In this document: one piece after another, positions 1 to 11,446 of the stretch | Numbering within the stretch: position 1 is the first letter of the stretch | Layout of the letters: every line of letters starts with the position of its first letter | Origin: Utricularia gibba | Lineage: Eukaryota; Streptophyta; Magnoliopsida; Lamiales; Lentibulariaceae | Length of the DNA: 64,000 nt | Assembly: GCA_002189035.1 (NCBI GenBank) | Contig: NEEC01000013.1 | Coordinates: 2,046,001 to 2,110,000 of the forward strand | Direction: 5' to 3' | Position numbers and translations under genes: made by a program | The notes under the pieces: generated by a model | What the model saw: only the letters and a program-made list of their open reading frames with translations | Told to the model about the DNA's origin: nothing | The model's database searches: none

Positions 1-114
1 ATTGGATGTCACGGTCATGTTTTTTATTTTTTAGAATTGCACAGCAGTATTAGTTAAAAAAATACAAGGGGTCTATAACTTTGTTATTAACATTTGTCAT
101 ATGATTTACTTTAG

Positions 115-1667
115 GTTCGGGATAGAGGTTTGTGGTTGGCATCTTGTGAAGATGTTCCAAAGTATCGAAGATCTGTAATTTCCCCTAGCATGTTTCCCTC
201 TGGCAAGGCATACGAAGAGACTATTAACAATGAACTTGAAACTGAATCAAGGCAATCTTGTGGCGTAGCTGATGAGATTCCTGGCGAGGACCATGTTCCT
301 TTAAAGAAAAATTTGGACGCAGAAGTATCAGATCTACCCTTGGAGCGCTGCATGAGAATTGTGCCCCATGATCAAAATTCTGGAGCCTTTTTTGTTGCTG
401 TATTTCAGAAGGTTTCCTCAGTATCTGGTACTTTCAGTCATCATCTTTTAAGTTTTCCAGGAACATCATTGTTTTCTAATAAAATAGTTCCCTTCGTAGC
501 CTATATATTGCCTATTCTTTTCGTTGCTAAATATGCATATTTCTCAGATTCAGCTGTTACTCAGAAGGCACCTACTCATCCTCAAATGGAGAATGTGATA
601 GAGAAATCAAGTTCTGAAGTTGTTGAATCAAATCTTCAAGACGATGATAATGATGCTGAAATGAATGGAGATGCATTGGATGGTGAACAGAGTGACTTAG
701 AAGAAAATGGGAAGAATGAACTTGAAGAAAATGGAAGAGATGAGCCTGAACCTTCACTAGATGTGAAGACTGATGGCAAATCCGTTGCAGGAAAGAGGAA
801 ACTGCAGATTCAGGGAAGATGGAGAGGAGTGGACCCTGTCATATTCTACAAGGATGAAAAAGTTGTGAACACTATCTCTGAGTTTTACGGCATACAGGAA
901 TCCTTTCCATTCAAGGGCCACCTTATCACTAGAAACAATGACTCAAACCATGTCAAGAGGATTTATTACATATCAAGTTCAGTGAAAGATGTTCTTGAAC
1001 TGAACTTTCTGGCTAACCAACAGCTTAAGATTGCTTCAGTTGGCCTCAAGATGTTTGTAAGTCTCACTCAAGAACCTTTCTCAAGATGTTTGAATGAATA
1101 TTCTCATATCCAGGTTATTGTCTATCAACAGGAACGGCAAACATCACGAGAGGGAACATCCACACCCTGCATGTTCCGAATATCCTCTGAAGGACTGCCA
1201 CTGATCCTTCCGCACATGACAAAACAAATTCTATATGCTCAAGCCGTAGATTTTAAACATCTTTTGAAGTATAAAAGCATCAAGTTTCCAGATTTAGTGG
1301 ATCCCAAGTTGCGGGAGGGAGCTACCAACCTAATGCTAGGATGCTGTGTGGTGGTTTTAACCAAAGGTGTGTGAAAATGTCTCTTATCTCATATGCTACT
1401 TGTCTCCTACCCACCCAGAGAATGACTGCTTGTTCTCATATCAATGCAGAGAGCAGCACCTCCTCACATTCTTCCCAAGACACTGACGCACCACCACCCA
1501 TTGCTGTTGGCTGTTGGAGGGGCAGAAATAGTGTGTCCGTGATGGTGAATGCAACAGATTGTCAAGAACTTTTGGAGCGGGTGTCTCTGCTCGTCTCCGC
1601 CGACAGAGACTTACCCATTGCGGAGGCGCCTGAAGATGGAAATCCCGATGGGCCGGAAGCTGAGTAA
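115..1667 (+). CDS. TRM4: tRNA (cytosine-5) methyltransferase, TRM4/NSUN2 type (3' part only)
   Basis: C-terminal part of a SAM-dependent RNA m5C methyltransferase of the NSUN2/TRM4 family, which modifies tRNA in the nucleus; the gene begins left of the window. Exons are 115-427, 548-1056, 1132-1366 and 1450-1667, and all phases close (donors gtactt, gtaagt, gtgtgt; the 75-nt intron 1057-1131 would otherwise read through in frame). The first exon opens with VRDRGLWLASCEDVPKYRR and contains RCMRIVPHDQNSGAFFVAVF, the end of the Rossmann methyltransferase core in this family. An acidic linker (ENGKNELEENGRDEPEP) follows, then the PUA-like C-terminal region ending VGCWRGRNSVSVMV and DCQELLERV. 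The catalytic cysteines lie outside the window. Family call is strong; the A or B paralogue is not decided. Confidence 0.9.
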
Positions 1668-2094
1668 GCCGTCGCCGGCACGTCTTATTCAATGGCTCGT
1701 ATCTGCCTGAGCAAACTGTATGGGAATCGCACTGGGAGCTTGAACCAGATTTTTGGCGAATAAACAGATAAATTAAATACTATTTTTTTTTTAGGAAATA
1801 AATGGAAATTTAATAGACGATTTTCCGTACACTGCAATTTGCGTATGGCGACTAATTTTATTAAATTTCTTTTTTATTATTTAAATTAGAATTATTTTCG
1901 GTGTGGAATGGGAAGGAAGGAAACCATCTTCTGTATTTTATTTTCGGCTCAATTGGTGTCGAAGGATCAAACCCTAGGTATCGGAAATTGGGTTCACTCA
2001 GGCGAATGATTTTGTTGGAGAATCTGATATACATGCGGACAGGAGCGCGGTGGCGAGAGAGGGAGAGAGTGATCGGATGAAGTGACGGTTAAGT
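1668..2094. other. Intergenic: 3' flank of TRM4 and promoter of UBP3/4
   Basis: This gap between two genes on the same strand holds the 3' UTR of the methyltransferase and the promoter and leader of the deubiquitinase. GA-rich leader-like sequence (gagagagggagagag) lies just before the next start codon. I see no further gene. Confidence 0.6.
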
Positions 2095-4263
2095 ATGGGT
2101 GCGACGGGTTCGAAGCTGGAGAAAGCGTTGGGCGACCAATTTCCGGAGGGCGAGCGCTACTTTGGACTAGAGAATTTTGGAAACACGTGTTACTGCAACA
2201 GCGTTCTTCAGGTTTTCTTGATTGTTGAGTTATTTTGGATTATGTTGTTGGCACCGATCTTGCTCCTTTAATTCCCATCTGCTTGGGCGTATCTTGACTA
2301 GCACGAGAGGGATTTTGCTTCCATATGTAATGGCTATTTATTCATGCTTAATAGCTGATCGCCAAAGGGTGTCTTTTTCCAGAATTTTGGAGTTTATGAA
2401 GTTCCGTTAATGTCATTCTCGGTTACATGATAGTTTCACAAATTAATGCTAATGAGTATATGGGTAGCTAGATAGTGGTTTTGGTAAAATGTGTTACCTG
2501 ATAGCCCTGCTCGTCATATCTAGATAGTGGTTTTCTGGCACCTTATTGTTCTGGTCTGTTTGTATTCTTCCCTGAAATTAGTTGTATTCATCGACTTTTT
2601 TGTACCTTGGATGCGAATTATTTTCATTATTGTATTCTTATCGAATTCAACATTGTTCCTCCTCTTGATGCTTGTTCCTCTTTTAATCTTCTTATTTCCA
2701 AAATAACAATGAAAGACTTCTCTGTTAAATTGAGATAATAACATTAAAATTTTCTACCTTTTTAAGGCACTATATTTCTGCGTTCCATTTCGGGAACAGT
2801 TGCTGGAGTACTATTCAACTAACAAGGGTCCTAGTGACGCAGAAGAAAACCTGTTAGCATGCTTAGCAGACTTGTTTTTGCAGGTATTTTTTTGTTGAAT
2901 AATACGTTTTTTAAGGTACCAACCTATGAAGTGAGAGCATTCTCTAGCCTGTGTATTTACCCACGGCTGTTTGTGAACATTCGTTGCCTGGTTATTGGTG
3001 TATTTATTCCTGATTTTTTTGTAGATTAGTACACAGAAGAAGAAAACTGGTGTTCTTGCTCCAAAACGTTTTGTACAGCGCCTGAGGAAGCAAAATGAGA
3101 TTTTTCGCAGTTACATGCACCAGGTTTGCCATTGATCCTACTGAAGAAACATATTTTAACGCACTTCGTGAATTCTGTCTTTGCATCTGTCTGGAAGAGG
3201 CATCCGTGCTGTTTTTAGCTAGTAGATCTCCAGTGATTTTATTTCTTTTTAAAAGCGTAATGTGTTGAGATATTTGCAGGATGCTCACGAGTTCTTGAAT
3301 TACTTACTGAATGAGCTTGTCGACATAGTGGAGAAAGAAGCTGGAGCTGTCAAGAGTGATCAAGAAACTTCTCAAAATATTGCCAATGGGCCGAAAAATG
3401 GAATATCCAATGGCCATCATAAGGAGCCCCTTATTACCTGGGTGCACAAGAGTTTCCAGGTGAGTTGGGTTAGCCAGTTTGCATTTCTACTTGGCATTTT
3501 TTAAATTGGCTGTCGTTTTTGTCATTTCACTTGCATATTTATCATGTTGCGCAGGGATTATTGACAAATGAAACAAGATGCTTGTGCTGTGAAACAGTGA
3601 CAGCACGAGACGAAACATTTCTTGACTTGAGCCTCGATATTGAGCAAAATAGTTCAATTACCAGTTGTCTTAAAAACTTCAGCTCCACTGAAACATTGAA
3701 TGCTGAGGACAAATTCTTCTGTGACAAATGCTGCAGGTGAGTCTTGTTTCAGTTGCATTAGGATGTTATTTTGTCATATAAGCTGTGCCAATCTTGTCTT
3801 TATTAGACTGAAATCACTTGCAAGTTCACAGAGAGTGAGAACTATTGTTGAACCCAGCTTGCAGGAGGCCCAAAAGAGAATGAAGATCAAAAGGCCACCC
3901 CAAATCCTGGTCATACATTTGAAACGATTCAAGTACATAGAACAGCTGGGGCGCTATAAGAAACTCTCCTACCGTGTTGTATTTCCTATGGAGCTAAAAC
4001 TCAGTAACACAGTTGAAGATGCGGATGCTGAGTACTCCTTGTTTGCTGTTGTTGTCCATGTGGGAAGCGGACCCAACCATGGTCACTACGTCAGCCTTGT
4101 AAAGAGCCACAACCACTGGTTATTTTTTGATGACGAAAACGTTGAGATGATTGACGAATCAGCCGTTCAAACATTCTTTGGGTCATCCCAGGAGTACTCC
4201 AGTAACACAGATCATGGCTACATCTTGCTCTACGAAAGGCTTGTTGCCAGTACCAGCTCATGA
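2095..4263 (+). CDS. UBP3: Ubiquitin carboxyl-terminal hydrolase UBP3/UBP4 type
   Basis: Cysteine deubiquitinase of the small USP12/46-like class, known in Arabidopsis as UBP3 and UBP4 (nuclear; needed redundantly for pollen). Exons 2095-2211, 2767-2883, 3025-3123, 3280-3459, 3555-3736 and 3858-4263 give a 366-residue protein; the family is about 370. It starts [20 protein letters not shown], with a Gly2 that could be myristoylated. The Cys box is [12 protein letters not shown] (Cys32 catalytic); the motif [16 protein letters not shown] spans the exon 3/4 junction; the zinc ribbon is RCLCCET...FFCDKCC; the His box is [14 protein letters not shown], followed by [11 protein letters not shown]. 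The C-terminal third is one exon. All catalytic elements are intact. UBP3 versus UBP4 cannot be told apart. Confidence 0.97.
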
Positions 4264-4695
4264 GAGGAGGAAGCCTAGCCACCCCATTGTCAGCCTAATT
4301 TTGAGGAATCTTGCTCCATCACTATACTCTTTTTTTCTTTCCTCCACTGCAAGTGCACCTTTTCAAGTGGTTCTTTCTTTTAAATGCGTATGTGGAGAGA
4401 TTTGATGCATTCAAGCTCTGTTCTTTAGAAACATTGTATAGTGAAAGATGCTGCTTCGGTTTCAAATAAAGAGGGAAGATTGATATTGTGTAACTGCTTG
4501 GAGGCGTGGTTTTGTATATTTTTCCTCAATGTTTTTGCAATCTGTTGTCGACTCAAACCAGTCACAAGGGAACTTCATCTGCACCAATGTCATCATAAAA
4601 CAAAGATCTATTTTTTAAGTTAGAAGGAAACTTCAAAACAAGTGTCCATTTTCTTATCCTCCTCCTCGTTGCTTTGCTTTTCTCCCTGGCTGCGT
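4264..4695. other. Intergenic between convergent UBP3/4 and RABH1
   Basis: Shared 3' flank of two convergent genes, pyrimidine-rich and AT-rich. I see no coding or RNA gene. Confidence 0.6.
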
Positions 4696-6270
<1,575 letters not shown>

Positions 6271-6786
6271 TCACTTCTTCTTCGGGCTCTTTCCAGGCTT
6301 GCTTCGCGCATGGACCTCCTTCCTGTGGGTACGACGGGGCTTAAGTTCTCCCAGCTTATGTCCCACCATATTCTCGATAATACGAAAAGGAACATGCTTT
6401 CTTCCATCATAGACAGCGATTTGAAGCCCAACCATATCAGGGATGATTGTCGAACCCCTCGACCATGTCTTGATCAATTCCTTCCTCCCAGTAGACTTGA
6501 GTTCCTTGATTTTCTTGATCAAGTGGTTAGCCACGAAAGGAAGTCTCCAGCTCGTGCCACCACCACGGAGGCGGAGGAGAAGGTGAAGAGTCGATTCCTT
6601 CTGAATGTTGTAATCAGACAACGTCCTCCCGTGCTCCAGCTGCTTCCCAGCGAAGATCAGCCTCTGTTGGTCCGTCGGAATTCCTTCTTTGTCCTGAATC
6701 ATCAGCTTCGCATTGTCGACCGTATCCGAGCTTTCGACTTCCAGGGTAATTGTTTTTTCCCTCAGGGTTTTCACATAGATTTGCAT
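6271..6786 (-). CDS. Ubiquitin fused to organelle/bacterial-type ribosomal protein uS19
   Basis: One uninterrupted 171-codon frame. Residues 1-76 are a diverged ubiquitin (starts [20 protein letters not shown], ends [10 protein letters not shown]; Lys48 kept in FAGKQLE; about a dozen changes from canonical, including I44 region [13 protein letters not shown]). The diglycine is followed at once by [17 protein letters not shown], and residues 77-171 are a uS19 of plastid/bacterial type: [33 protein letters not shown], then a basic tail ending SPKKK. Cytosolic uS19 (RPS15) has a quite different sequence. Established ubiquitin-ribosomal fusions carry eS31 or eL40; I know of none with uS19. Cleavage after Gly76 would release a 95-residue uS19 without a transit peptide, unless the upstream exon described separately is joined on. 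Whether it serves plastid, mitochondrial or cytosolic ribosomes is open. Confidence 0.9.
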   Translation of the reverse strand: MQIYVKTLREKTITLEVESSDTVDNAKLMIQDKEGIPTDQQRLIFAGKQLEHGRTLSDYNIQKESTLHLLLRLRGGGTSWRLPFVANHLIKKIKELKSTGRKELIKTWSRGSTIIPDMVGLQIAVYDGRKHVPFRIIENMVGHKLGELKPRRTHRKEVHARSKPGKSPKKK

Positions 6787-7312
6787 TCTTTTCTCCTTGG
6801 CAAGGCAACCGAACTGCGTTGCTTTTGTAATCCCTCTTATTTTCTGCGTAGGCCTTGTCTCCTATGGAGATTTGAGCCTGTGCCCAGCTCCCATACCACG
6901 AGTTTCACTGTAATCAGAAATCAACCACGCTAAACACAACCAGTCCAAGATACAAAAAGGGCATTGAATATACTAGAAGCAGATACAAAAAAAAAAAAAA
7001 GCAAACATTCAGAAGACCGGCGAGCAGGCGAAGGATTTCAAGGTGAGATAGCAACAAGCTACTGCCTATCGATCCAGAAAAACAACGACTCAACACCCTT
7101 TTGTGGCGAAATCTCCAAATACTCGATCGCGAAGATGTAATTTCCCGAGAAAACCACAAACAAGCAACATTTATCTCATAAAATCAAGCGAAACCATAAG
7201 AAAACAGAAAATCAAACATACCCCACGGCGGAACGGAGATGACTCAACGGGGAGGATCAGCCGCCGACTCCACATACAAAGCTCTGCATTTCTAACAGAA
7301 GGCAATTTATAG
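6787..7312 (-). other. Leader region with probable intron of the Ub-uS19 gene
   Basis: Reading leftward on the minus strand there is a likely first exon ending at 7222 with a good donor (ggg|gtatgt). Candidate acceptors are at 6912 (ttacag), 6862 (ccatag) and about 6850 (acgcag). If the first is used, the leader is non-coding apart from short upstream ORFs. If either of the last two is used, an ATG at 7275 (MWSRRLILPVESSPFRRG) runs in phase into the ubiquitin start. 5' UTR introns are common in ubiquitin-extension genes. Not decided from sequence alone. Confidence 0.5.
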
Positions 7313-7426
7313 TACAGATATTTGGGCGGATTAGTCATTCACTTGCGGAAGCCCGAACACAGGCCCAATAAATTGGCGAAAGCCCATGAACTATTCAATC
7401 TCGGGAAGCCCGAAGAAGAAGGCCCA
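7305..7426 (-). promoter_or_regulatory. TATA box and Site II elements of the Ub-uS19 promoter
   Basis: A minus-strand TATAAAT lies at 7305-7311. Upstream are three Site II elements of the TGGGCY class (7362-7367, 7381-7386, 7421-7426 as GGCCCA/AGCCCA on the + strand). Site II elements are typical of plant ribosomal-protein and organelle-biogenesis genes, which fits the product. Confidence 0.65.
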
Positions 7427-8497
7427 ACCAATTGACGAAAATGTCCCGGTAGTAACGGATTTTAATTCCCTCCTTTAAAGTGGATTTTTTTTGGCTTTCA
7501 AATCCGCGCAGACAACGAAAAAAAGATTCACCCACAAGTAAATCGAATACTAATCCGTTTTAAGGCACTAATTCCATCTCTAATTTTTCTTACATTTTTG
7601 GAACAGGACAATTACACCATGTAATAACATTCAATCTACTGTCCAAAGAGTGGCTCTCGGTCTTCCGGCGTCAGCATTGAATGTGTGTCGTCCCCTTCCC
7701 TGATTCAACCCGCCCTTCCATTATCTATCAGATTCTCAGATGTTCTGAGTTTCTTTTTACGAGACACGACAATCCTCACTTGTCCACATCCAATACTCGG
7801 GATGGTGTAGATCGTGTGGGGGTTGGCTTACACCGGAATGGGTAGGTTTCCTGCACTTCTGCTTTCTGTTTATTAATCATCCAGGTCCCCGGATCTCCGT
7901 CACGGCGGCGACAACCTCCTGCCTGAAAAAACGCATTTATTCCATGTACTGTAGACGTTTCCTGATCGATTTCCTTGAAACCAAATCAGTGTTGGGTTTC
8001 GCACCCCCGAGACTGAGCGAATGCCTCTTTGCATGCTGAGAAGCTACGGAACTCGTTCCCGAAGGGGCAAAACCAGACTGAATCTCTGCCAGGATGGAGT
8101 AGGGCATTACTGGACTGGCAGCCATGTCATCGTCTGGATGAGATCGCCCGCATGTCCGGTGGTGTTCATGAAAGCCTCCTCCTACATTTAAGTTGTACTC
8201 ACCTACCACAAGGAAGCCGCCTTTGCGACTTAGAATTAATTGAGCAGGAAAAGGTCAAAAACCGGCGACGCGAGGAAGCGGTTGCCGTTGTAGGGGAGTT
8301 GGCGTTTTTTTTTATCTTATCTTCTACCCCTTTAAGCTACGGTGATGCGATCTGTTCTCTTCCTCCATGGAAGTGCGCTGACTTGTTCCTTCTCTGGGTA
8401 TTCAGATAGCCTGGTTTTTGTGGCGGAGTTTGGTGGCGTTTATTGAGTGAATTTGGTGACGACGAGCTACATTGAATCAACAGAAGAGAAGCCTAGA
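7427..8497. other. Intergenic, no supported gene
   Basis: About 1.1 kb between the Ub-uS19 promoter and the RING gene. A 90-codon frame at 7937-8209 (-) begins next to a donor-like gtaggtgagt, and an acceptor-like ttttttcag sits near 7925, so a small spliced transcript is possible. The translations resemble nothing I know and I do not call a gene. Confidence 0.4.
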
Positions 8498-8953
8498 CTA
8501 GACACAAGGATTACCCAGAAAACTGTACCACATTAAACAAAGCTCCTCCTCCTCATCGTCGGAATCTCCATCTCCAACGCCGTAAACCTCCACCTCCTCC
8601 GGCACCATACTCCGCCGGCAGAGAGGACACGTACACGCTTCCATGAGAAGCCACGTTTCCAGACACGATTTGTGGAACGTGTGGCCGCACTCCGTTTTCC
8701 TCAACTCATCGCCTCTTTCAAACCAAGACAAGCAAACCCCGCACTCCCGCGATTCCTCCCCCTCGTAAGTTCCGGAAGGAGCCCTCCGGTCGATGATGCT
8801 GAGCAGCTCGGCGGCGACTGTCGACCTCCGTCGCCGGTGGTGGTTTTTGGCCCCGCCGCGAATGAAGGCTACCAGCCGGAGGAAAAGAATAGAGATGAGT
8901 GCCAAGGTCTTGACGGCATAATAAAGGAATGATTGAGATGCTGAAGTGGCCAT
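8498..8953 (-). CDS. Small membrane-anchored RING-H2 E3 ubiquitin ligase
   Basis: Intronless 151-residue protein. Residues about 9-32 (LYYAVKTLALISILFLRLVAF) form one N-terminal membrane segment, followed by a basic patch (HHRRRRS). The RING-H2 domain at about 71-112 has the C3H2C3 pattern: CGVC, then ECGHTFHKSCLETWL, then CTCPLC. The tail is acidic (DGDSDDEEEE). This layout matches plant RHA/ATL-like E3 ligases, which recruit E2 enzymes through the RING and act from endomembranes. A minus-strand TATA (TATAAATA) lies at 8985-8992, only about 35 bp before the ATG, so the leader must be very short. The subfamily is not certain. Confidence 0.85.
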   Translation of the reverse strand: MATSASQSFLYYAVKTLALISILFLRLVAFIRGGAKNHHRRRRSTVAAELLSIIDRRAPSGTYEGEESRECGVCLSWFERGDELRKTECGHTFHKSCLETWLLMEACTCPLCRRSMVPEEVEVYGVGDGDSDDEEEELCLMWYSFLGNPCV

Positions 8954-8984
8954 TCAAGACGTCCAATCCGGAACCCCGCATTTC

Positions 8985-8992
8985 TATTTATA
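8985..8992 (-). promoter_or_regulatory. TATA box of the RING-H2 gene
   Basis: TATAAATA on the minus strand, 32-39 bp upstream of the start codon at 8953. The usual TATA-to-start distance would put transcription initiation almost at the ATG. Confidence 0.55.
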
Positions 8993-9612
8993 GTATCACC
9001 ATTTTTTTAGGGCCAATTAATAATTTATAATTAAAATATTTATTATTATTTTTTTAATTTATAGGTGGGGTAAATTTCCTCATGTCAAACATCATGATAC
9101 CTGTTAGATCTAGTTTCATATTATAAGAAAAAGTATTTTATATTAAAGTATTAGATATATATATATATATTAATTATATACTTGGTGAAAATGATATTTA
9201 ATATTATGAATTTAGTAACATAAGTTTATATATTAAATATGTAATTAATAATATGACGATAAAAATATATTATTAATTTTTATTTTTAAAATTTTTTTTA
9301 TCATCTACATGATAAAATAACCATTTTTAGATTAAAAAAATATCGTATTTTTAAAATTATTTATTTTAAATAATTTCACTCAAATTAAAAATGATTAATC
9401 AAACGTTTTTAAATAATCGAATATTTTTAAAATATTAGAAATTAGGAGGGGTACGATTGTCTTTTCTGTAGTTTGTTAAAATATGGAATGACTGTAAGAC
9501 TTGAGGGACATAAAGGTAAATCTATGGGCTCGCGGTTGATTATGAGGCGCCGAGGGTTGGGGATTCAAATTTGTGAGAACTTCACATGGCGGTCTCCGGC
9601 GGCTCCATCTGA
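8993..9612. other. AT-rich intergenic
   Basis: Very AT-rich between divergent genes, with a short (AT)n run near 9160-9172 and poly-T/A stretches. No gene seen. Confidence 0.6.
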
Positions 9613-9810
9613 TTTCCCGCCGAGACAGTTTCAGCTTTCCATGACCCTCCAAGCATTTGAAGAAATTATGCGCTGAAACTTCAGTCATTCTGGTTCAATA
9701 AAAGGTTATTTTGCGAATCTCATGTCCCGCTTGAGGTTAGAGTGGCAGTATCTTTGATTCCTTGTTTAGGTTGCGATTCGTCCCCTATTTTTCCCATTTA
9801 CCGTTAGCAG
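9613..9810 (+). promoter_or_regulatory. E2F-type site and MSA-like element upstream of the D-box protein
   Basis: TTTCCCGC at 9613-9620 is an exact E2F/DP consensus. At 9799-9810 the minus strand reads tgCTAACGGTaa, which carries the AACGG core and most of the mitosis-specific activator (MSA) consensus bound by three-repeat MYBs. They lie about 320 and 130 bp before the ATG at 9936. Both motifs are short and could occur by chance. Confidence 0.5.
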
Positions 9811-9935
9811 GGGCTTGAAATCCTTGTTTAAAACTGGGGAATTTTTTAGGTTCAGATTCACCACGTTTCTCCAATTTTTTGAGATCTAGTTGTTTGTTTT
9901 CTTCCGATTCAAGAAGTTGTTTTTGTGTTTTGGTT

Positions 9936-11155
9936 ATGGCTGAAGGGGATTGGGCTAGAGAGACTAGTAGGCATAGGTTTGTTTTGGGTGATCTCACGAA
10001 TCAGATCGGTGAATGTCAGTCTGAGCGAAATGAGATTAAAAAATCCTCTGGGGTTTTTTTGATTGGTGTGAATGGCTACAAACGTCCTCGCATTTCACCG
10101 GCGATGAAGGGAGGAAGATTTAGTGAAAACAGGGACCCAAACATCCCTTTGGATGAAACTGGTGCTTCATCCTTGAATATCCACAAGATGAACAATTTTG
10201 CCGATCCAAGTACTGATAAAAGGGATCCTGGTGGTGATTGCTTTATGAAAATCTCCACAGAAACTGTTGGTTGCAGTAAGTTAGATTCATTGAAGGAGGA
10301 TGGGATGATAAGCGTGGAAGTGGTGAATGAGAATTGCCCAAGTAAATTTCAGCAAGATGAGACGGAGGGTGATTGTGAAGTCTTTATGAACCATTGTCAT
10401 GCTGTTGAGATTGAAAACCATGATACTGATATTAAGGTCTTGAGTCAGTCTGGATCCGTAGAATGCACCATTTTACATGACTCTCAGGAATCCAGAGTGA
10501 TTGCTTCAGACGTGCCTTATGCAAGGCACAAGAAGGTACATGAAGCCATCCCAGCAGATATCAAGTCTTGCTCTTGTTCCTTCTGCTCAAAAGGTACATC
10601 TTTTCTGTCAAGAAGTTAGAAAAGATGAATTCTGCTTTTTTATCTGTGACTAGATCTGATGAATGAAGGCATCTTTTTGTGATGCAGCTGCAATGATGTG
10701 GTTGGATATACAGCAACATGATATCAAGGTTCGAGCCTCAGGTCAGTATGTTGAGTTATTGAAACCAATGAGTTCTTATTTACCTGTATCATATTTTGAA
10801 CATGCCAGCAATCAAAAACAGCCAGAGAGAAGCAAGCGTACTAGCTATAAAGTTCAGTAACAAGGAGGCTGCAGTGAGGAGAGGTGATCTGATGACCTTG
10901 GAGATGGAAAAGCACTTGATGCATCAATGGAAATCCCTCTTTCAGCGCACCTCAGATGTATTGGAACAAGAAACCAAAGAGCTTGTAAGTAATAGTTGTT
11001 AGATTCTGCAAAACTGAATTTCTTGCTCGGTTAGTAGGCAAGAAACACGTATCATATGCACAATTTGAAATTTTCAGTGGTACGTATTTATGCAGGAAGC
11101 AAGTTTAGGCCCCCTAATTGAACTGAGGAACAGTTACAGAAGAACTAGGGGCTGA
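9936..11155 (+). CDS. Plant protein of unknown function with an N-terminal destruction box
   Basis: Four exons (9936-10593, 10688-10741, 10809-10984, 11096-11155) give 315 residues with all phases closed. I do not recognise the gene, though the CSCSFC...MMWLDIQQHDIK stretch followed by SQREA and HQWKSLFQRT resembles an uncharacterised plant family. Residues 12-22 read RHRFVLGDLTN, a perfect APC/C destruction box (RxxLxxxxN at R14-N22) of the kind found in B-type cyclins. The middle is acidic and Ser-rich with no fold I can name. The C-terminal third (about 217-300) holds a Cys cluster (CSCSFC) and a probable helix (ETKELEASLGPLIELRNSY). The start was chosen because the next upstream in-frame codons are not conserved-looking. 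The D-box and promoter motifs suggest a cell-cycle-limited protein; that is inference. Confidence 0.75.
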
Positions 11156-11446
11156 CCGATACTCAGAGCTCCATTGTGGTTCATGTCTGCGAAGTTTATG
11201 CACCTCAACATCTGAATCATTTATAAACATCGATCCAGGAAAGAAGTGCTTACCACCAAGAATCAATTGTTTTCGAGGCAGAAATCATCCTTCTTTATGC
11301 ATTTCCTTAACATGGGAAACAAACGTTGTATTTGTTTAATTTTAATTCCAATAAGAACACTGAGGAAAAAATTTGGACATCCTTAGTCACTCAATTTCAA
11401 GACACATGAGGTATACAGCCTTTGTCACTTCCCAATCTTACAAGAA
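11156..11446. other. Shared 3' flank of convergent genes
   Basis: Short spacer between the D-box protein (+) and the PHIP1-like gene (-), AT-rich with no gene. Confidence 0.5.

Noticed and set aside
6271-6786. Recent plastid DNA insertion (NUPT) explaining the uS19
   Set aside because: The rps19-like part is diverged, joined in frame to ubiquitin, has a basic tail unlike plastid S19, and no flanking rpl2 or rpl22 sequence is present.
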